From an uncultured Collinsella sp. (lineage in GTDB: Bacteria; Actinomycetota; Coriobacteriia; Coriobacteriales; Coriobacteriaceae): a DNA stretch of 64,000 nucleotides. Under the pieces are notes generated by a model that saw only the letters and a list, made by a program, of their open reading frames with translations, was not told the origin of the DNA and made no database searches. Position 1 is the first letter of the stretch. Each line of letters starts with the position of its first letter. A program made the translations under genes and the position numbers. The stretch lies in NCBI GenBank assembly GCA_900768265.1, contig CAAGCF010000004.1:31077-95076 (forward strand), given 5' to 3'. This document shows positions 52,153 through 61,046 of the stretch, in pieces.

Positions 52153-53604
52153 ATGGCGGACAAGAACGCAGAAGTTGCAGTCGAAGGTAACGGCGGCATG
52201 AAGAAAACGCTTTCGCTCTGGAACTTCTTCACCATCGGTTTCGGTGCCATCATCGGAACTGGCTGGGTCCTGCAGGTCGGCGACTGGATGGTCGTGGGCG
52301 GTGGTCCCGTTCCCGCTATGATCGCATTCCTCTTGGGTGCAATCTTCCTCGTGCCCGTCGGAGCTGTTTTCGGTGAGCTCACGGCTGCTATCCCCATCTC
52401 GGGCGGTATCGTCGAGTATGTCGATCGTAGCTTTGGCCGTACGCTGAGCTACATCACCGGTTGGCTCCTGGCCCTGGGCAACGGTATCCTGTGCCCGTGG
52501 GAGGCAATCGCCATCTCGACCCTCGTGTCCGAGATGTTCGGCAGCCTGCCCGGTCTTGAGTGGCTGCGTGCCGTCAAGCTCTATACCATCCTGGGCGCTG
52601 ACGTTTACCTGTTCCCGACGCTGATCGCGCTCGGCTTTGCAGTCTATGTCATCTTCCTCAACTTCCGCGGTGCCAGCTCGGCCGCCAAGCTCCAGGCCTT
52701 CCTGACCAAGGCCCTGCTCTGCGGCATGCTGCTCGCCATGGGCGTCTCGCTGTTCACCGGCTCGCCGGACAATGCCATGCCCGTGTTCTCCCAGGTCACC
52801 GGCGCTGGTGGCGGTAAGGCCGCTACCGAGGGCACCAGCCTGTTCGCCGGCATCGTGTCGGTTCTGGTTCTGACCCCGTTCTTCTACGCCGGTTTCGACA
52901 CCATTCCTCAGCAGGCTGAGGAAGCGGCCGAGGGCCTCAACTGGAACAAGTTCGGCAAGATCATCTCCCTGGCCCTGCTGGCCGCCGGCGGCTTCTACAT
53001 GGTCTGCATCTACTCGTTCGGCACCATCCTCGACTGGCATGAGTTTGTTAAGAGCCCGGTTCCCGCGCTTGCCTGCCTCAAGGGCATCAACATGCTCCTG
53101 TACCTGGCCATGCTCGTCATCGCCACGCTTGGACCCATGGGCCCGATGAACTCCTTCTACGGCGCCACGAGCCGCATCATGCTCGCCATGGGCCGCAAGG
53201 GCCAGCTGCCTGAGAAGTTCGCCGAGGTCGATCCCAAGTCCGGCGCTCCCAAGCTCGCCTGCGTCGTGCTGGGCGTCATCACCGTCGTCGGTCCGTTCCT
53301 GGGCAAGAACATGCTCATCCCCCTGACCAACGTGTCGGCTCTCGCCTTCATCTTCTCCTGCGGCATGGTCGCCCTCGCCTGCCTGCGCATGCGCTTTACC
53401 GAGCCCGACCTGCCTCGTCCCTACGAGGTGCCCGGCGGCAAGTTTGGCATCAGCCTCGCTATTGCTGCCTGCGCCATCATCATCGGCCTGCTTGTGATTC
53501 CGTTCTCTCCCGCCTCCCTCAACATGGTGGAGTGGAGCATCGTGATCGGCTGGTTGGCTATTGGCCTGGCCCTCATGGCTTTCACCAATTCCCGCAAAAA
53601 GTAA
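52153..53604 (+). CDS. APC-family amino acid permease
   Basis: This 483-residue transporter has about 12 membrane segments. It has the family N-terminal sequence SLWNFFTIGFGAIIGTGWV with the unwound GxG helix, and FYAGFDTIPQQAEEA in helix 6. It probably takes up an amino acid or amine by cation symport or exchange. GGAAAGGAGGGG precedes the ATG. The next gene, an amidohydrolase, is 131 bp downstream on the same strand behind a hairpin, so import and hydrolysis of a common substrate is plausible but inferred. Confidence 0.9.
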   Translation: MADKNAEVAVEGNGGMKKTLSLWNFFTIGFGAIIGTGWVLQVGDWMVVGGGPVPAMIAFLLGAIFLVPVGAVFGELTAAIPISGGIVEYVDRSFGRTLSYITGWLLALGNGILCPWEAIAISTLVSEMFGSLPGLEWLRAVKLYTILGADVYLFPTLIALGFAVYVIFLNFRGASSAAKLQAFLTKALLCGMLLAMGVSLFTGSPDNAMPVFSQVTGAGGGKAATEGTSLFAGIVSVLVLTPFFYAGFDTIPQQAEEAAEGLNWNKFGKIISLALLAAGGFYMVCIYSFGTILDWHEFVKSPVPALACLKGINMLLYLAMLVIATLGPMGPMNSFYGATSRIMLAMGRKGQLPEKFAEVDPKSGAPKLACVVLGVITVVGPFLGKNMLIPLTNVSALAFIFSCGMVALACLRMRFTEPDLPRPYEVPGGKFGISLAIAACAIIIGLLVIPFSPASLNMVEWSIVIGWLAIGLALMAFTNSRKK

Positions 53605-53624
53605 CGCCTAGCCGGGGCGGATCG

Positions 53625-53653
53625 GGTGCGCGGGACCCTCTCTCCCGCGCACC
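53625..53653 (+). terminator. Hairpin between permease and amidohydrolase
   Basis: GGTGCGCGGGA pairs perfectly with TCCCGCGCACC across CCCTCTC. No T-run follows, so it is more likely a partial terminator or an mRNA-protecting stem. Confidence 0.55.
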
Positions 53654-53735
53654 GAACCCGGCACCACTTGGGTAGCTTTGTGAGGCCATAACCCAACATG
53701 GCCTCGCCCACTATATGGATCCATAAGGAGGAACC

Positions 53736-55013
53736 ATGTCCACTAAGTACGCAATCGTTGGCGGCAAGCTCATCGACGGTACCGGTGCCGAGCCGGTCGA
53801 GAACTCCCTCGTTCTCGTCGACGACAACGGCAAGATCGAGTATGCCGGTGCTATGCAGGACCTTCCCGAGGGCGTTGAGGTTATCGACGCCGCCGGCAAG
53901 ACCGTCCTTCCCGGCCTGATCGACACCCACCTGCACTTCTCGGGCAACCTGACCGACGATGACACCGACTGGGTCATGCAGCCGCTCCTCGAGAAGCAGG
54001 CCGTCGCCGTCAAGCAGGCCTACGACTGCCTCACCCACGGCCTCACCACCGTCTGCGAGATCGGCCGCTTTGGTATCCAGATTCGCGACTGCATCGACAA
54101 GGGCGTCTTCAAGGGCCCGCGCGTTCTGGCCACTGGTCTTGGCTTCTGCCGCGTTGCCGGCCACGGTGACTCCCACCACTGCACCCAGGAGCTCAACAAG
54201 GAATCCCATCCCTGGGGCGACCAGGTCGATGGTCCTTGGGATCTGCGCAAGGCCGTCCGTCGTCGCCTGCGCGAGAACCCCGATGCCATCAAGATCTGGG
54301 CTACCGGTGGCGGCATCTGGCGTTGGGATTCCGGTCGCGACCAGCACTATTGCTCCGAGGAGATCCAGGCCGTGGTCGAAGAGGCAAAGATGGTCGGCAT
54401 CCCCGTGTGGAGTCACTGCTACAACAACCACGCCGCCGCCTACGATTCCGTTCGCTTTGGCTGCGAGCAGCTGATTCACGGCTTCGATATCGATGAGCGC
54501 ACCATGGACCTCATGGCCGAGCAGGGCACCTTCTTCACCCCGACGATCGCCTTCCTGCCCACCTGGTACGCCACCTATCCGCCCGTCTACGTCCCCGAGC
54601 TGCACGACAAGTACGAGGGCACCCTGGTCGAGAAGGAGCTGCAGCGCAACTACGACTGCCTGCGCGAGGCCAAGAAGCGCGGCGTCGTCATGACGATCGG
54701 CTCCGACTCCTTCTCCTTCGTCACCCCGTACGGCACCTGCTCCATCGAGGAGATGTACGAGTTCGTCGACAAGATCGGCTTCACTCCGGTCGAGACCATC
54801 ACCTGCGCCACCCTCAACGGTGCCAAGATGTGCCACATCGAGGACGAGACCGGTTCCATCGAGGCCGGCAAGTGCGCCGACCTGCTGGTTGTCAACGGTG
54901 ACGTCGCCGCCGACATCCACGTGCTCAACACCGACAACATGGACGTCATCATGAAGGACGGCTGGATCGTCGAGGCTGGCACTTTTGGTGAGGCTAACAA
55001 ATACAGCGCCTAA
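53736..55013 (+). CDS. Metal-dependent amidohydrolase
   Basis: This 425-residue amidohydrolase-superfamily enzyme has the N-terminal beta domain with IVGGKLIDGTGAEPVEN, metal ligands in DTHLHFSG near residues 62-69, a likely carbamylated or metal-facing lysine in AIKIWATGGG, and histidines in WSHCYNNHAAA and LIHGFDID. The active-site aspartate is in TIGSDSFSF. The arrangement resembles the imidazolonepropionase/Xaa-Pro dipeptidase group. The substrate is not fixed. TAAGGAGGA precedes the ATG. It probably works with the upstream permease. Confidence 0.9.
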   Translation: MSTKYAIVGGKLIDGTGAEPVENSLVLVDDNGKIEYAGAMQDLPEGVEVIDAAGKTVLPGLIDTHLHFSGNLTDDDTDWVMQPLLEKQAVAVKQAYDCLTHGLTTVCEIGRFGIQIRDCIDKGVFKGPRVLATGLGFCRVAGHGDSHHCTQELNKESHPWGDQVDGPWDLRKAVRRRLRENPDAIKIWATGGGIWRWDSGRDQHYCSEEIQAVVEEAKMVGIPVWSHCYNNHAAAYDSVRFGCEQLIHGFDIDERTMDLMAEQGTFFTPTIAFLPTWYATYPPVYVPELHDKYEGTLVEKELQRNYDCLREAKKRGVVMTIGSDSFSFVTPYGTCSIEEMYEFVDKIGFTPVETITCATLNGAKMCHIEDETGSIEAGKCADLLVVNGDVAADIHVLNTDNMDVIMKDGWIVEAGTFGEANKYSA

Positions 55014-55071
55014 GATACCGTTTGTCGATGGCTTGATGTAAAACACAGCTTTTGATTGCATAATGCAATGG

Positions 55072-55097
55072 AGAGGGTCGCTTGCGGCCCTCTTTAT
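55072..55097 (+). terminator. Terminator after the amidohydrolase
   Basis: AGAGGGTCGC (55072-55081) pairs with GCGGCCCTCT (55084-55093) with one G-U pair, followed by TTATT. It lies about 60 bp after the stop and 30 bp before the next gene. Confidence 0.75.
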
Positions 55098-55124
55098 TGC
55101 TATCGGTGCGGTAGATAAAAGGGG

Positions 55125-56516
55125 ATGACGGTGGATTTAAACAGGCTGATTCTGGGCAAGAGCTACAACTCTACCAAGGTCTTTCGTACGGCCCAGCATG
55201 TGGTTCAGGCCATCCTGCTCGGTATTGTCGTTCCGGCGCTTATCCTGCTGCTTATCTGGGATTTAACCGATAATCCCAATCCCGTTCCGGGCGTTGTCGT
55301 TATTGCCGGCCTGGTCATGCTGTGCTTCTTTTTCTCGTATGTCTTTGTGGTCCCCGACGACCTCACATCGAGCGCAACCGACCGTACGCTCGCCATCGCA
55401 TCAAAAATATTCGCCTACACGTCGCGCGGCCTTACGCCCGAAGCGGCCCTGGGCGCCTCTAAAATTATCCTGTCCGAGACCATCGCCTCTGCCATCTGCT
55501 TTACCGATGGCAAACAGGTGTTGGCAAGCTGGGGCGAGGACTCGGCAAAGTGCCCTGCCGGCACCCCGGTCGTGCTCAAGACCACGCTCAACGTGATCGA
55601 GTCCGGCGAACAGAGTGTATTTTCGCGCGACGCCTCCAATGAGACGGGCGGCTATTTTCCCCGTCTGCGCGCCGGCATTGTCGCGCCGCTGACCGTGCGC
55701 GGGCATTGCGTGGGCACGCTCGAGCTGTATTACCCCCGCCTGAGCAGCATCGATATGCGCCAGACGGCGTTGGCCTCGGGCTTTGCCGATCTCATTTCCA
55801 CGCAGCTCGCCAGCTTTGAGCTCGAGCGCCAGGACGAGCTCACGGCCCGCGTGGAGCTTCGCGCCCTGCAGTCGCAGGTCGACCCGCATTTTCTATTCAA
55901 TACCATCAGCACCATCGTGTCGCTCGTTCGAACCGAGCCCGACAAGGCACGATCGCTGCTGATCGACTTCTCCAACTACTATCGTCAGACGCTTTCTGAC
56001 TCCGATACGCTCACCACGCTCGAGCACGAGGTGGAACAGGGCACTCGTTATATCAATCTTATGCAGGCCCGGTATGGCGACGGCCGTCTGCGCGTCTCGG
56101 TCGACATCGACTTTGAGGTGCGCGACAGCCTGGTACCGCCGTTTATCTTGCAGCCGCTGCTCGAAAACTGTATCAAGCACGCGCAGCGCGAGACCGAGCC
56201 GCTTTCTATTCGTGTTAGGGCTTTCGAGACCGATGACGGTTTGGAGATCATCGTCGAAGACGACGGCATCGGTATGAGCGAAGAAGTCTGCACGCATCTG
56301 TTTGAGCAGCATCGCCGAGAGGAGCCCGAGAGCATTACTGCCGACGGCTCCGTCAAGCGAGGTTGCGGCCTGGCGCTCTTCAACGTGCTTCAGCGCATCC
56401 ATTTCTTTTACGGAGAAGATTCCGGCATGCGCGTGAAGTCCCAGGAGGGCGTGGGAACACAGGTCATCGTTGAGTTGAACGGCGAGCCGCATGAGCCGGC
56501 GCCGCTGACGGTGTAG
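55125..56516 (+). CDS. LytS-type sensor histidine kinase, first pair
   Basis: The 463-residue protein has two N-terminal membrane helices (about 22-46 and 54-77) and a GAF-like domain (about 90-225). The His-kinase domain has His255 in QVDPHFLFNTISTI and an ATPase domain with LLENCIKHA and DGIGMSEE. It should autophosphorylate and pass phosphate to the LytTR regulator 38 bp downstream. GTG 55131 has better spacing from AAAAGGGG than ATG 55125, so the protein may be two residues shorter. It is a paralogue of the kinase at 61043. The signal is unknown. Confidence 0.93.
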   Translation: MTVDLNRLILGKSYNSTKVFRTAQHVVQAILLGIVVPALILLLIWDLTDNPNPVPGVVVIAGLVMLCFFFSYVFVVPDDLTSSATDRTLAIASKIFAYTSRGLTPEAALGASKIILSETIASAICFTDGKQVLASWGEDSAKCPAGTPVVLKTTLNVIESGEQSVFSRDASNETGGYFPRLRAGIVAPLTVRGHCVGTLELYYPRLSSIDMRQTALASGFADLISTQLASFELERQDELTARVELRALQSQVDPHFLFNTISTIVSLVRTEPDKARSLLIDFSNYYRQTLSDSDTLTTLEHEVEQGTRYINLMQARYGDGRLRVSVDIDFEVRDSLVPPFILQPLLENCIKHAQRETEPLSIRVRAFETDDGLEIIVEDDGIGMSEEVCTHLFEQHRREEPESITADGSVKRGCGLALFNVLQRIHFFYGEDSGMRVKSQEGVGTQVIVELNGEPHEPAPLTV

Positions 56517-56554
56517 CGCGCGGTTGGATTGAGAGAAAAAGAGGGGAAGCGCAT

Positions 56555-57289
56555 ATGTCCGAAGGCTGGAACATCTTGGTGGTTGATGATGAGCCTCCGA
56601 TTAGGGCTGAGCTACGCTATCTGTTGGAAAAGGATGCGCGTGTGGGTCAGATTGCCGAGGCGGGCAATGTCACCGAAGCCGTGGAGTCGATTCTGTCGAA
56701 AAAGCCCGACGTGCTGTTTTTAGACATTACCATGCCCGGTCGCTCGGGAATTGAGCTTGCCGAGACGCTGCAGAACCTAAAGACGCCGCCGGTCGTGGTG
56801 TTTGTGACGGCATTTGCCGAGTATGCGGCCGATGCCTACAACCTCGATGCTGTCGATTACGTCGTCAAACCGGTCGAGGACGCCCGCTTGTCAAAGGCGC
56901 TCGACAAGATTGAGACTGCCCTGGGTGCTCGCCGTGTCGTCCATGCTCCGCGCCAGCCCTTGCGCCTGACGGTGGACCGCGGGGGCAAAAGGGTGTTCAT
57001 TCCCGTGGCGGATGTCTGCTACTTTGAGGCGCGTGCCGATTTTTGCAACGCCGTTTGCGCCGAGGGAACATACCTGATCAATGAGTCGATTTCCTCGCTC
57101 GAGCGTCGCTTGGCCTCCGAGGGCTTTATCCGCGTCCATCGCAGCTATCTGGTTAATTTGGAAGACGTGCATAATGTCGAGATCGGCTCCACGGGCCTGA
57201 TGGAGCTCAGGCTCGACCGTGTGAGCTCGACGGTGCCCGTTTCACGCCGTCGCGCTGCCGAGGTCAAATCGCACTTGGGGCTTGCGTAA
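56555..57289 (+). CDS. LytTR response regulator, first pair
   Basis: This 244-residue regulator has a receiver domain (1-120) with phospho-acceptor Asp57 in VLFLDITMPG and DAVDYVVKP. The LytTR DNA-binding domain (about 140-240) has CYFEARADFC and FIRVHRSYLVNL. LytTR proteins bind direct repeats upstream of target genes. It is co-transcribed with the preceding kinase. AGAGGGGAAG precedes the ATG. Confidence 0.96.
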   Translation: MSEGWNILVVDDEPPIRAELRYLLEKDARVGQIAEAGNVTEAVESILSKKPDVLFLDITMPGRSGIELAETLQNLKTPPVVVFVTAFAEYAADAYNLDAVDYVVKPVEDARLSKALDKIETALGARRVVHAPRQPLRLTVDRGGKRVFIPVADVCYFEARADFCNAVCAEGTYLINESISSLERRLASEGFIRVHRSYLVNLEDVHNVEIGSTGLMELRLDRVSSTVPVSRRRAAEVKSHLGLA

Positions 57290-57379
57290 GGGTCGGGCGC
57301 TATCGTTTACCGCCGCAGGTTTGGCATGACCGTGCGGTGGGCATAATGGGTGACATCGAATGAAATCGAAAGGATCATT

Positions 57380-58324
57380 ATGCCCGCGCTCATTACGCAT
57401 CATCTGTTTGGCGAGGAAAGCATCGACCGTCTTCCTCAGGGCGTTATTACGTCCGACGAGGAGCGCATCGCCTTTATCCTGGGAAACCAAGGTCCCGACC
57501 CGTTTTTCTTCCACATGCTCACGCCGCGCATTTCCGACTGTACGTCGCTTGCTCAGGTCATGCACCGCTCGCGCATGTCGCGCCAGTTCTCGTGCCTGCG
57601 CGATGGCGTGTCGCACCTGCAGCCGCGCGATGCCAACCTGGGTCGCGCGTTTGCGCTGGGCCTGCTGTCGCACTATGTGCTCGACCGCAATGCCCATCCC
57701 TTTGTCTACGAGCAGCAGTTTGGCATTGTCGAGTCCGATCCCGGGCTCGAGGCTTCGGGCAGTCAAGTTCACGCTGTGCTCGAAAGCGACCTGGACGTGC
57801 TGATGCTGCAGCTCAAGCGCGATGGGGCAACGGTCGAGGATTATCCGCCGGCGGGCGAGATCGTCACGACCGACCGCATCAATCGCGTTGCCGGTGTGCT
57901 GATGAGCTACGTCGCCGGACGCGTGTACGGTATCGACATCTCGGCGGGGGAGTACGCCGGCGCCGTAGCCGACATGCAGCTGCTCTACCGCACTATCGAG
58001 CCGGCCGGTTCGGCCAAGACGCGCGCGATTGCCCTGCTCGAGGGCTTGGTGCACGATTATTCGCTGCTCGACGGCCTTGCGCACCGTGTGACGACCGAGC
58101 TGCCCGAGCGTACCGGCAACCTGGGCCACTTGGCATGGAAGAACCCCTTTACTGACGAGGTCTCGAACGAGAGTTTCCCCGAGGTCTTTGACCGCGCGCT
58201 GGTCGATTACGAGTGCACGGTCGCCCGCTTTATCGAGACCGGCGATATGGAAGCCGTGACCAACCACGTCAATTACAGCGGTCGCGTGCTCGGCGCCGAC
58301 GAAGAGTTCGACCGCGAGGAGTAG
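57380..58324 (+). CDS. Zinc-dependent phospholipase C-like protein
   Basis: This 314-residue protein begins MPALITHHLFGEESIDRLP. Its histidine/aspartate pattern (THHLFGEE, NQGPDPFFFHML, LGLLSHYVLDRNAHPFVYE, HAVLESDLDVLML) is that of the zinc-dependent phospholipase C/S1-P1 nuclease-like family common in anaerobes. No signal peptide is visible, so it is probably cytoplasmic and its true substrate may not be a phospholipid. ATG 57380 has CGAAAGGAT before it; upstream frame is not used. It lies between the first two-component pair and the MFS gene. Confidence 0.85.
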   Translation: MPALITHHLFGEESIDRLPQGVITSDEERIAFILGNQGPDPFFFHMLTPRISDCTSLAQVMHRSRMSRQFSCLRDGVSHLQPRDANLGRAFALGLLSHYVLDRNAHPFVYEQQFGIVESDPGLEASGSQVHAVLESDLDVLMLQLKRDGATVEDYPPAGEIVTTDRINRVAGVLMSYVAGRVYGIDISAGEYAGAVADMQLLYRTIEPAGSAKTRAIALLEGLVHDYSLLDGLAHRVTTELPERTGNLGHLAWKNPFTDEVSNESFPEVFDRALVDYECTVARFIETGDMEAVTNHVNYSGRVLGADEEFDREE

Positions 58325-58425
58325 GGCTCGTGCGTGCCCCTTTGCCGAATCCTTACCGGCGCCTCTGGACAATTGGGGTACGATGAACTAACTGCATATC
58401 GGGCGAATACGAAGGGGCCCTGTCC

Positions 58426-59676
58426 ATGAAATACACCAAGCTCGAGCGTAACTGGGTTATGTACGATGTGGGCAACTCGGCCCTCGTGCTGCTCAATACC
58501 TCGGTGGTGCCCATCTACTTTAACGCCATCAATACCGGTGCTTCCTCGGCAGACCTGGTGGTCGCTTGGGGTAACGCGCAGACGATTGCCTCGCTGGTCA
58601 TTGCCATGCTCATGCCCATTCTGGGCGCGCTTGCCGATTACGCCGGCAACAAGATCAAGTTCTTCTTGGGCTTCTTCCTCACGGGCCTGGTTCTTTGCCT
58701 GGCGCAGGCTATCCCAATGTCCGCCATGGCATTTTTGACCGTGTACGTGCTGTGCACCATCGGCCTTAACTCTTCCATGACGTTCTACGACGCTATGCTG
58801 CCCGACATTACCACCGACGAGCGCATGGACGCCGTGTCCAGCTCGGGCTATGCCTGGGGCTACATCGGTTCCACCGTGCCGTTCATCATCTGCCTGGCGC
58901 TTATCATGGGTGGCCCCGCTCTTGGCGTCCCCACCATGCTGGCAACGCGTCTGTCGTTTGTCATCACCGGTGCCTGGTGGCTCATCTTTACCCTGCCGCT
59001 CATTCGCACCTATAAGCAAAAGTACGGCCGCGAGCGCGGTCCCCAGGACACCATCGGCCACATCGTGGGCGGCGTGTTTTCCGAGGTCGGACACACCATG
59101 CGCGAGATCGCCCACAACAAGACCGTGCTGGTCTACATGATCGCGTTCTTCTTCTACATCGACGGTGTGCACACGGTCATCTCCATGGCAACCAGCTACG
59201 GCTCGGCTCTGGGTATCGATTCGACCCAGCTGGTGCTGGCTCTGCTCGTTACGCAGTTTGTGGCCTTCCCGTCCGCCATCATCTACGGCAAGCTCGCCGG
59301 TCGCGTAGGCACGCTCAACATGATTCTGGTGGCGGTCGCCGCCTACATGGGCATTGTGCTGTTCGCCGCGTTCTTCCTAAAGACCGCCTTTGAGTTCTGG
59401 GTGCTTGCCATTATGGTCGGCCTGTTCCAGGGCGGCGTGCAGGCGCTCAGTCGTAGCTACTTTGGCCGCATTATCCCTAAGGAAAAATCCAACGAGTACT
59501 ACGGCTTCTTCGATATCTTTGGCCGTTACGCAAGCGTTATGGGCACCTTTCTGGTGTCGGTTGTCACCTCGCTGACCGGCAACCCGTCGCTGGGCGTCCT
59601 TTCCATTGGCGTGCTGCTGATCGTTGGCTTTATGCTGCTGGTCCGTCTGTCCCGCATGACTCAGGCGGCGGCGTAA
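58426..59676 (+). CDS. MFS transporter, UMF1/Atg22-like
   Basis: This 416-residue transporter has about 12 hydrophobic helices. Its N-terminus NWVMYDVGNSALVLLNTSVVP and the motif GALADYAGNKIKF near residue 68 fit the UMF1 branch of the major facilitator superfamily related to vacuolar effluxers Atg22. RSYFGRIIPKEKSNEYYGFF near residue 350 is also typical. The substrate is unknown. The frame is set by ATG 58426 after GAAGGGG. It is followed by 180 bp containing a promoter and hairpin for the glycosyltransferase. Confidence 0.92.
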   Translation: MKYTKLERNWVMYDVGNSALVLLNTSVVPIYFNAINTGASSADLVVAWGNAQTIASLVIAMLMPILGALADYAGNKIKFFLGFFLTGLVLCLAQAIPMSAMAFLTVYVLCTIGLNSSMTFYDAMLPDITTDERMDAVSSSGYAWGYIGSTVPFIICLALIMGGPALGVPTMLATRLSFVITGAWWLIFTLPLIRTYKQKYGRERGPQDTIGHIVGGVFSEVGHTMREIAHNKTVLVYMIAFFFYIDGVHTVISMATSYGSALGIDSTQLVLALLVTQFVAFPSAIIYGKLAGRVGTLNMILVAVAAYMGIVLFAAFFLKTAFEFWVLAIMVGLFQGGVQALSRSYFGRIIPKEKSNEYYGFFDIFGRYASVMGTFLVSVVTSLTGNPSLGVLSIGVLLIVGFMLLVRLSRMTQAAA

Positions 59677-59778
59677 GGCAACCGGGCTCAGTACAGCAAT
59701 TGTGCCTATCTGCAGTACTCTTTTGGAAGTAGCCGCATAAATCATTCTGACTTCCGAGCAATGTTTAGCCCAAGTGGG

Positions 59779-59836
59779 TATGATGGAATCAGCTAGGTCG
59801 CGGGGCGTCGCCTGTGTTTGGCGGCGCCCCGTTTTT
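59779..59836 (+). promoter_or_regulatory. Promoter and terminator-like leader of the glycosyltransferase operon
   Basis: TATGAT (59779-59784) is a good -10 without a clear -35. About 16 bases later a strong stem (CGGGGCGTCGCC with GGCGGCGCCCCG, 59801-59831) is followed by TTTTT (59832-59836) and then GCAAGGAGGG, 10 bases before the start. This could end MFS transcripts and attenuate the downstream operon. It has the same order as the element at 39674-39760. Confidence 0.6.
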
Positions 59837-59858
59837 GTGTTGCAAGGAGGGTAAAGGT

Positions 59859-61046
59859 ATGAACGCCACGGTTGTGATCCCAACATATTGGGCGGGCGAT
59901 GATACCCAAGCAAACGCTCCCGGCACCTACGATCACTCGACGCCGCTCAATGCCGCCAACCCGGAGCTCGATCGCTGCCTGACTTCGCTCGAACAGGTGC
60001 GCGACATTCCGCGCATCATTCTCTTGGTGGTCTGTCCGGTTTCTGTCACGCCCGACGTATCCCATCGCGTGCGCGAAATCGTTAATGCGCATCCCACACT
60101 TAAGGTCACCGTCGTTACCAATACTCAGGCTTCGCGTGTTGCCGACCGCGTGGCACAGATTGCGCCCAAAGGCTCGGGCGAGTGCGTGAGCCTGCGCGGC
60201 TACGGCGCCATCCGCAACATGGGTCTTGCCTGCGCGGCGGTGCTGGGGCACGACGCGGTTGTGTTTTTGGATGACGACGAGACCGTCATCGATGCCGACT
60301 TTATGAAGCGCGCGACCTATGCACTGGGCCAACAGACGCGTCAAGGCCTGCCGATTTTAGTCAAGAGCGGATACTTTTACGATCGCGACGGGTCGCCGCT
60401 GGCTCCCACGGACAAAGCGGGCATTTGCCATCGCTGGTGGACCAAGCGTATCGAGTTCAATCGCTGGATGAAAAAGGCGCTCTCGGGCACCCGCATCTCG
60501 CGCTCCAATTACGTGTGCGGCGGCCTGATGGCCCTGCACGCCCGCGCCTTTACGCGCGTGGCCTTCGACCCGTTTATCACCCGCGGCGAGGATCTGGACT
60601 ACCTGTTTAACATGCGCATGTTCGGCTATGACGTGTGGTTCGATAACGAGTGGACCGTGCGCCACCTGCCGCCCGAGTCCGAGAAGCGCTCGCCGCGCTT
60701 TATGCAGGACGTGTACCGTTGGTACTACGAGCGGGCCAAGCTGACGTTCGCCGCACACCAAAAGGAGCTCATTCCGGTTACCGCCGCATCACTCATGCCC
60801 TATCCGGGTCCGTGGATCTCGCGCGAGCTCGACGACCGCGTGCGCAAGACTGCCATGGTTCGCAGCATGTTTACCCGTGAGCACGAGGGGTATCTGCGCA
60901 TCTGGCGTCACGGTATTGACGAGGCCAAGACCTATGCCCGCCAAAACGCCGCAAGCTACCTGCGTTTTCAGAGTTTCTGGCCCAAGATCATGGACGAACT
61001 TTGGCGCGACGCACAACTGATTAGCATCCTGGAGGGGGCTGAATGA
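59859..61046 (+). CDS. Family 2-like glycosyltransferase
   Basis: The 395-residue soluble protein begins MNATVVIPTYWAGDD, the typical GT-A start, with DAVVFLDDDETVID (the DxD metal and nucleotide-sugar site) near residues 127-140 and FITRGEDLDYLFNMRMFG near 240. No membrane helix is seen. Donor and acceptor are unknown. AAGGAGGGT precedes ATG 59859. Its stop overlaps the start of the second sensor kinase by four bases (61043-61046), so the glycosyltransferase and two-component genes are translated together, an unusual pairing. Confidence 0.88.
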   Translation: MNATVVIPTYWAGDDTQANAPGTYDHSTPLNAANPELDRCLTSLEQVRDIPRIILLVVCPVSVTPDVSHRVREIVNAHPTLKVTVVTNTQASRVADRVAQIAPKGSGECVSLRGYGAIRNMGLACAAVLGHDAVVFLDDDETVIDADFMKRATYALGQQTRQGLPILVKSGYFYDRDGSPLAPTDKAGICHRWWTKRIEFNRWMKKALSGTRISRSNYVCGGLMALHARAFTRVAFDPFITRGEDLDYLFNMRMFGYDVWFDNEWTVRHLPPESEKRSPRFMQDVYRWYYERAKLTFAAHQKELIPVTAASLMPYPGPWISRELDDRVRKTAMVRSMFTREHEGYLRIWRHGIDEAKTYARQNAASYLRFQSFWPKIMDELWRDAQLISILEGAE

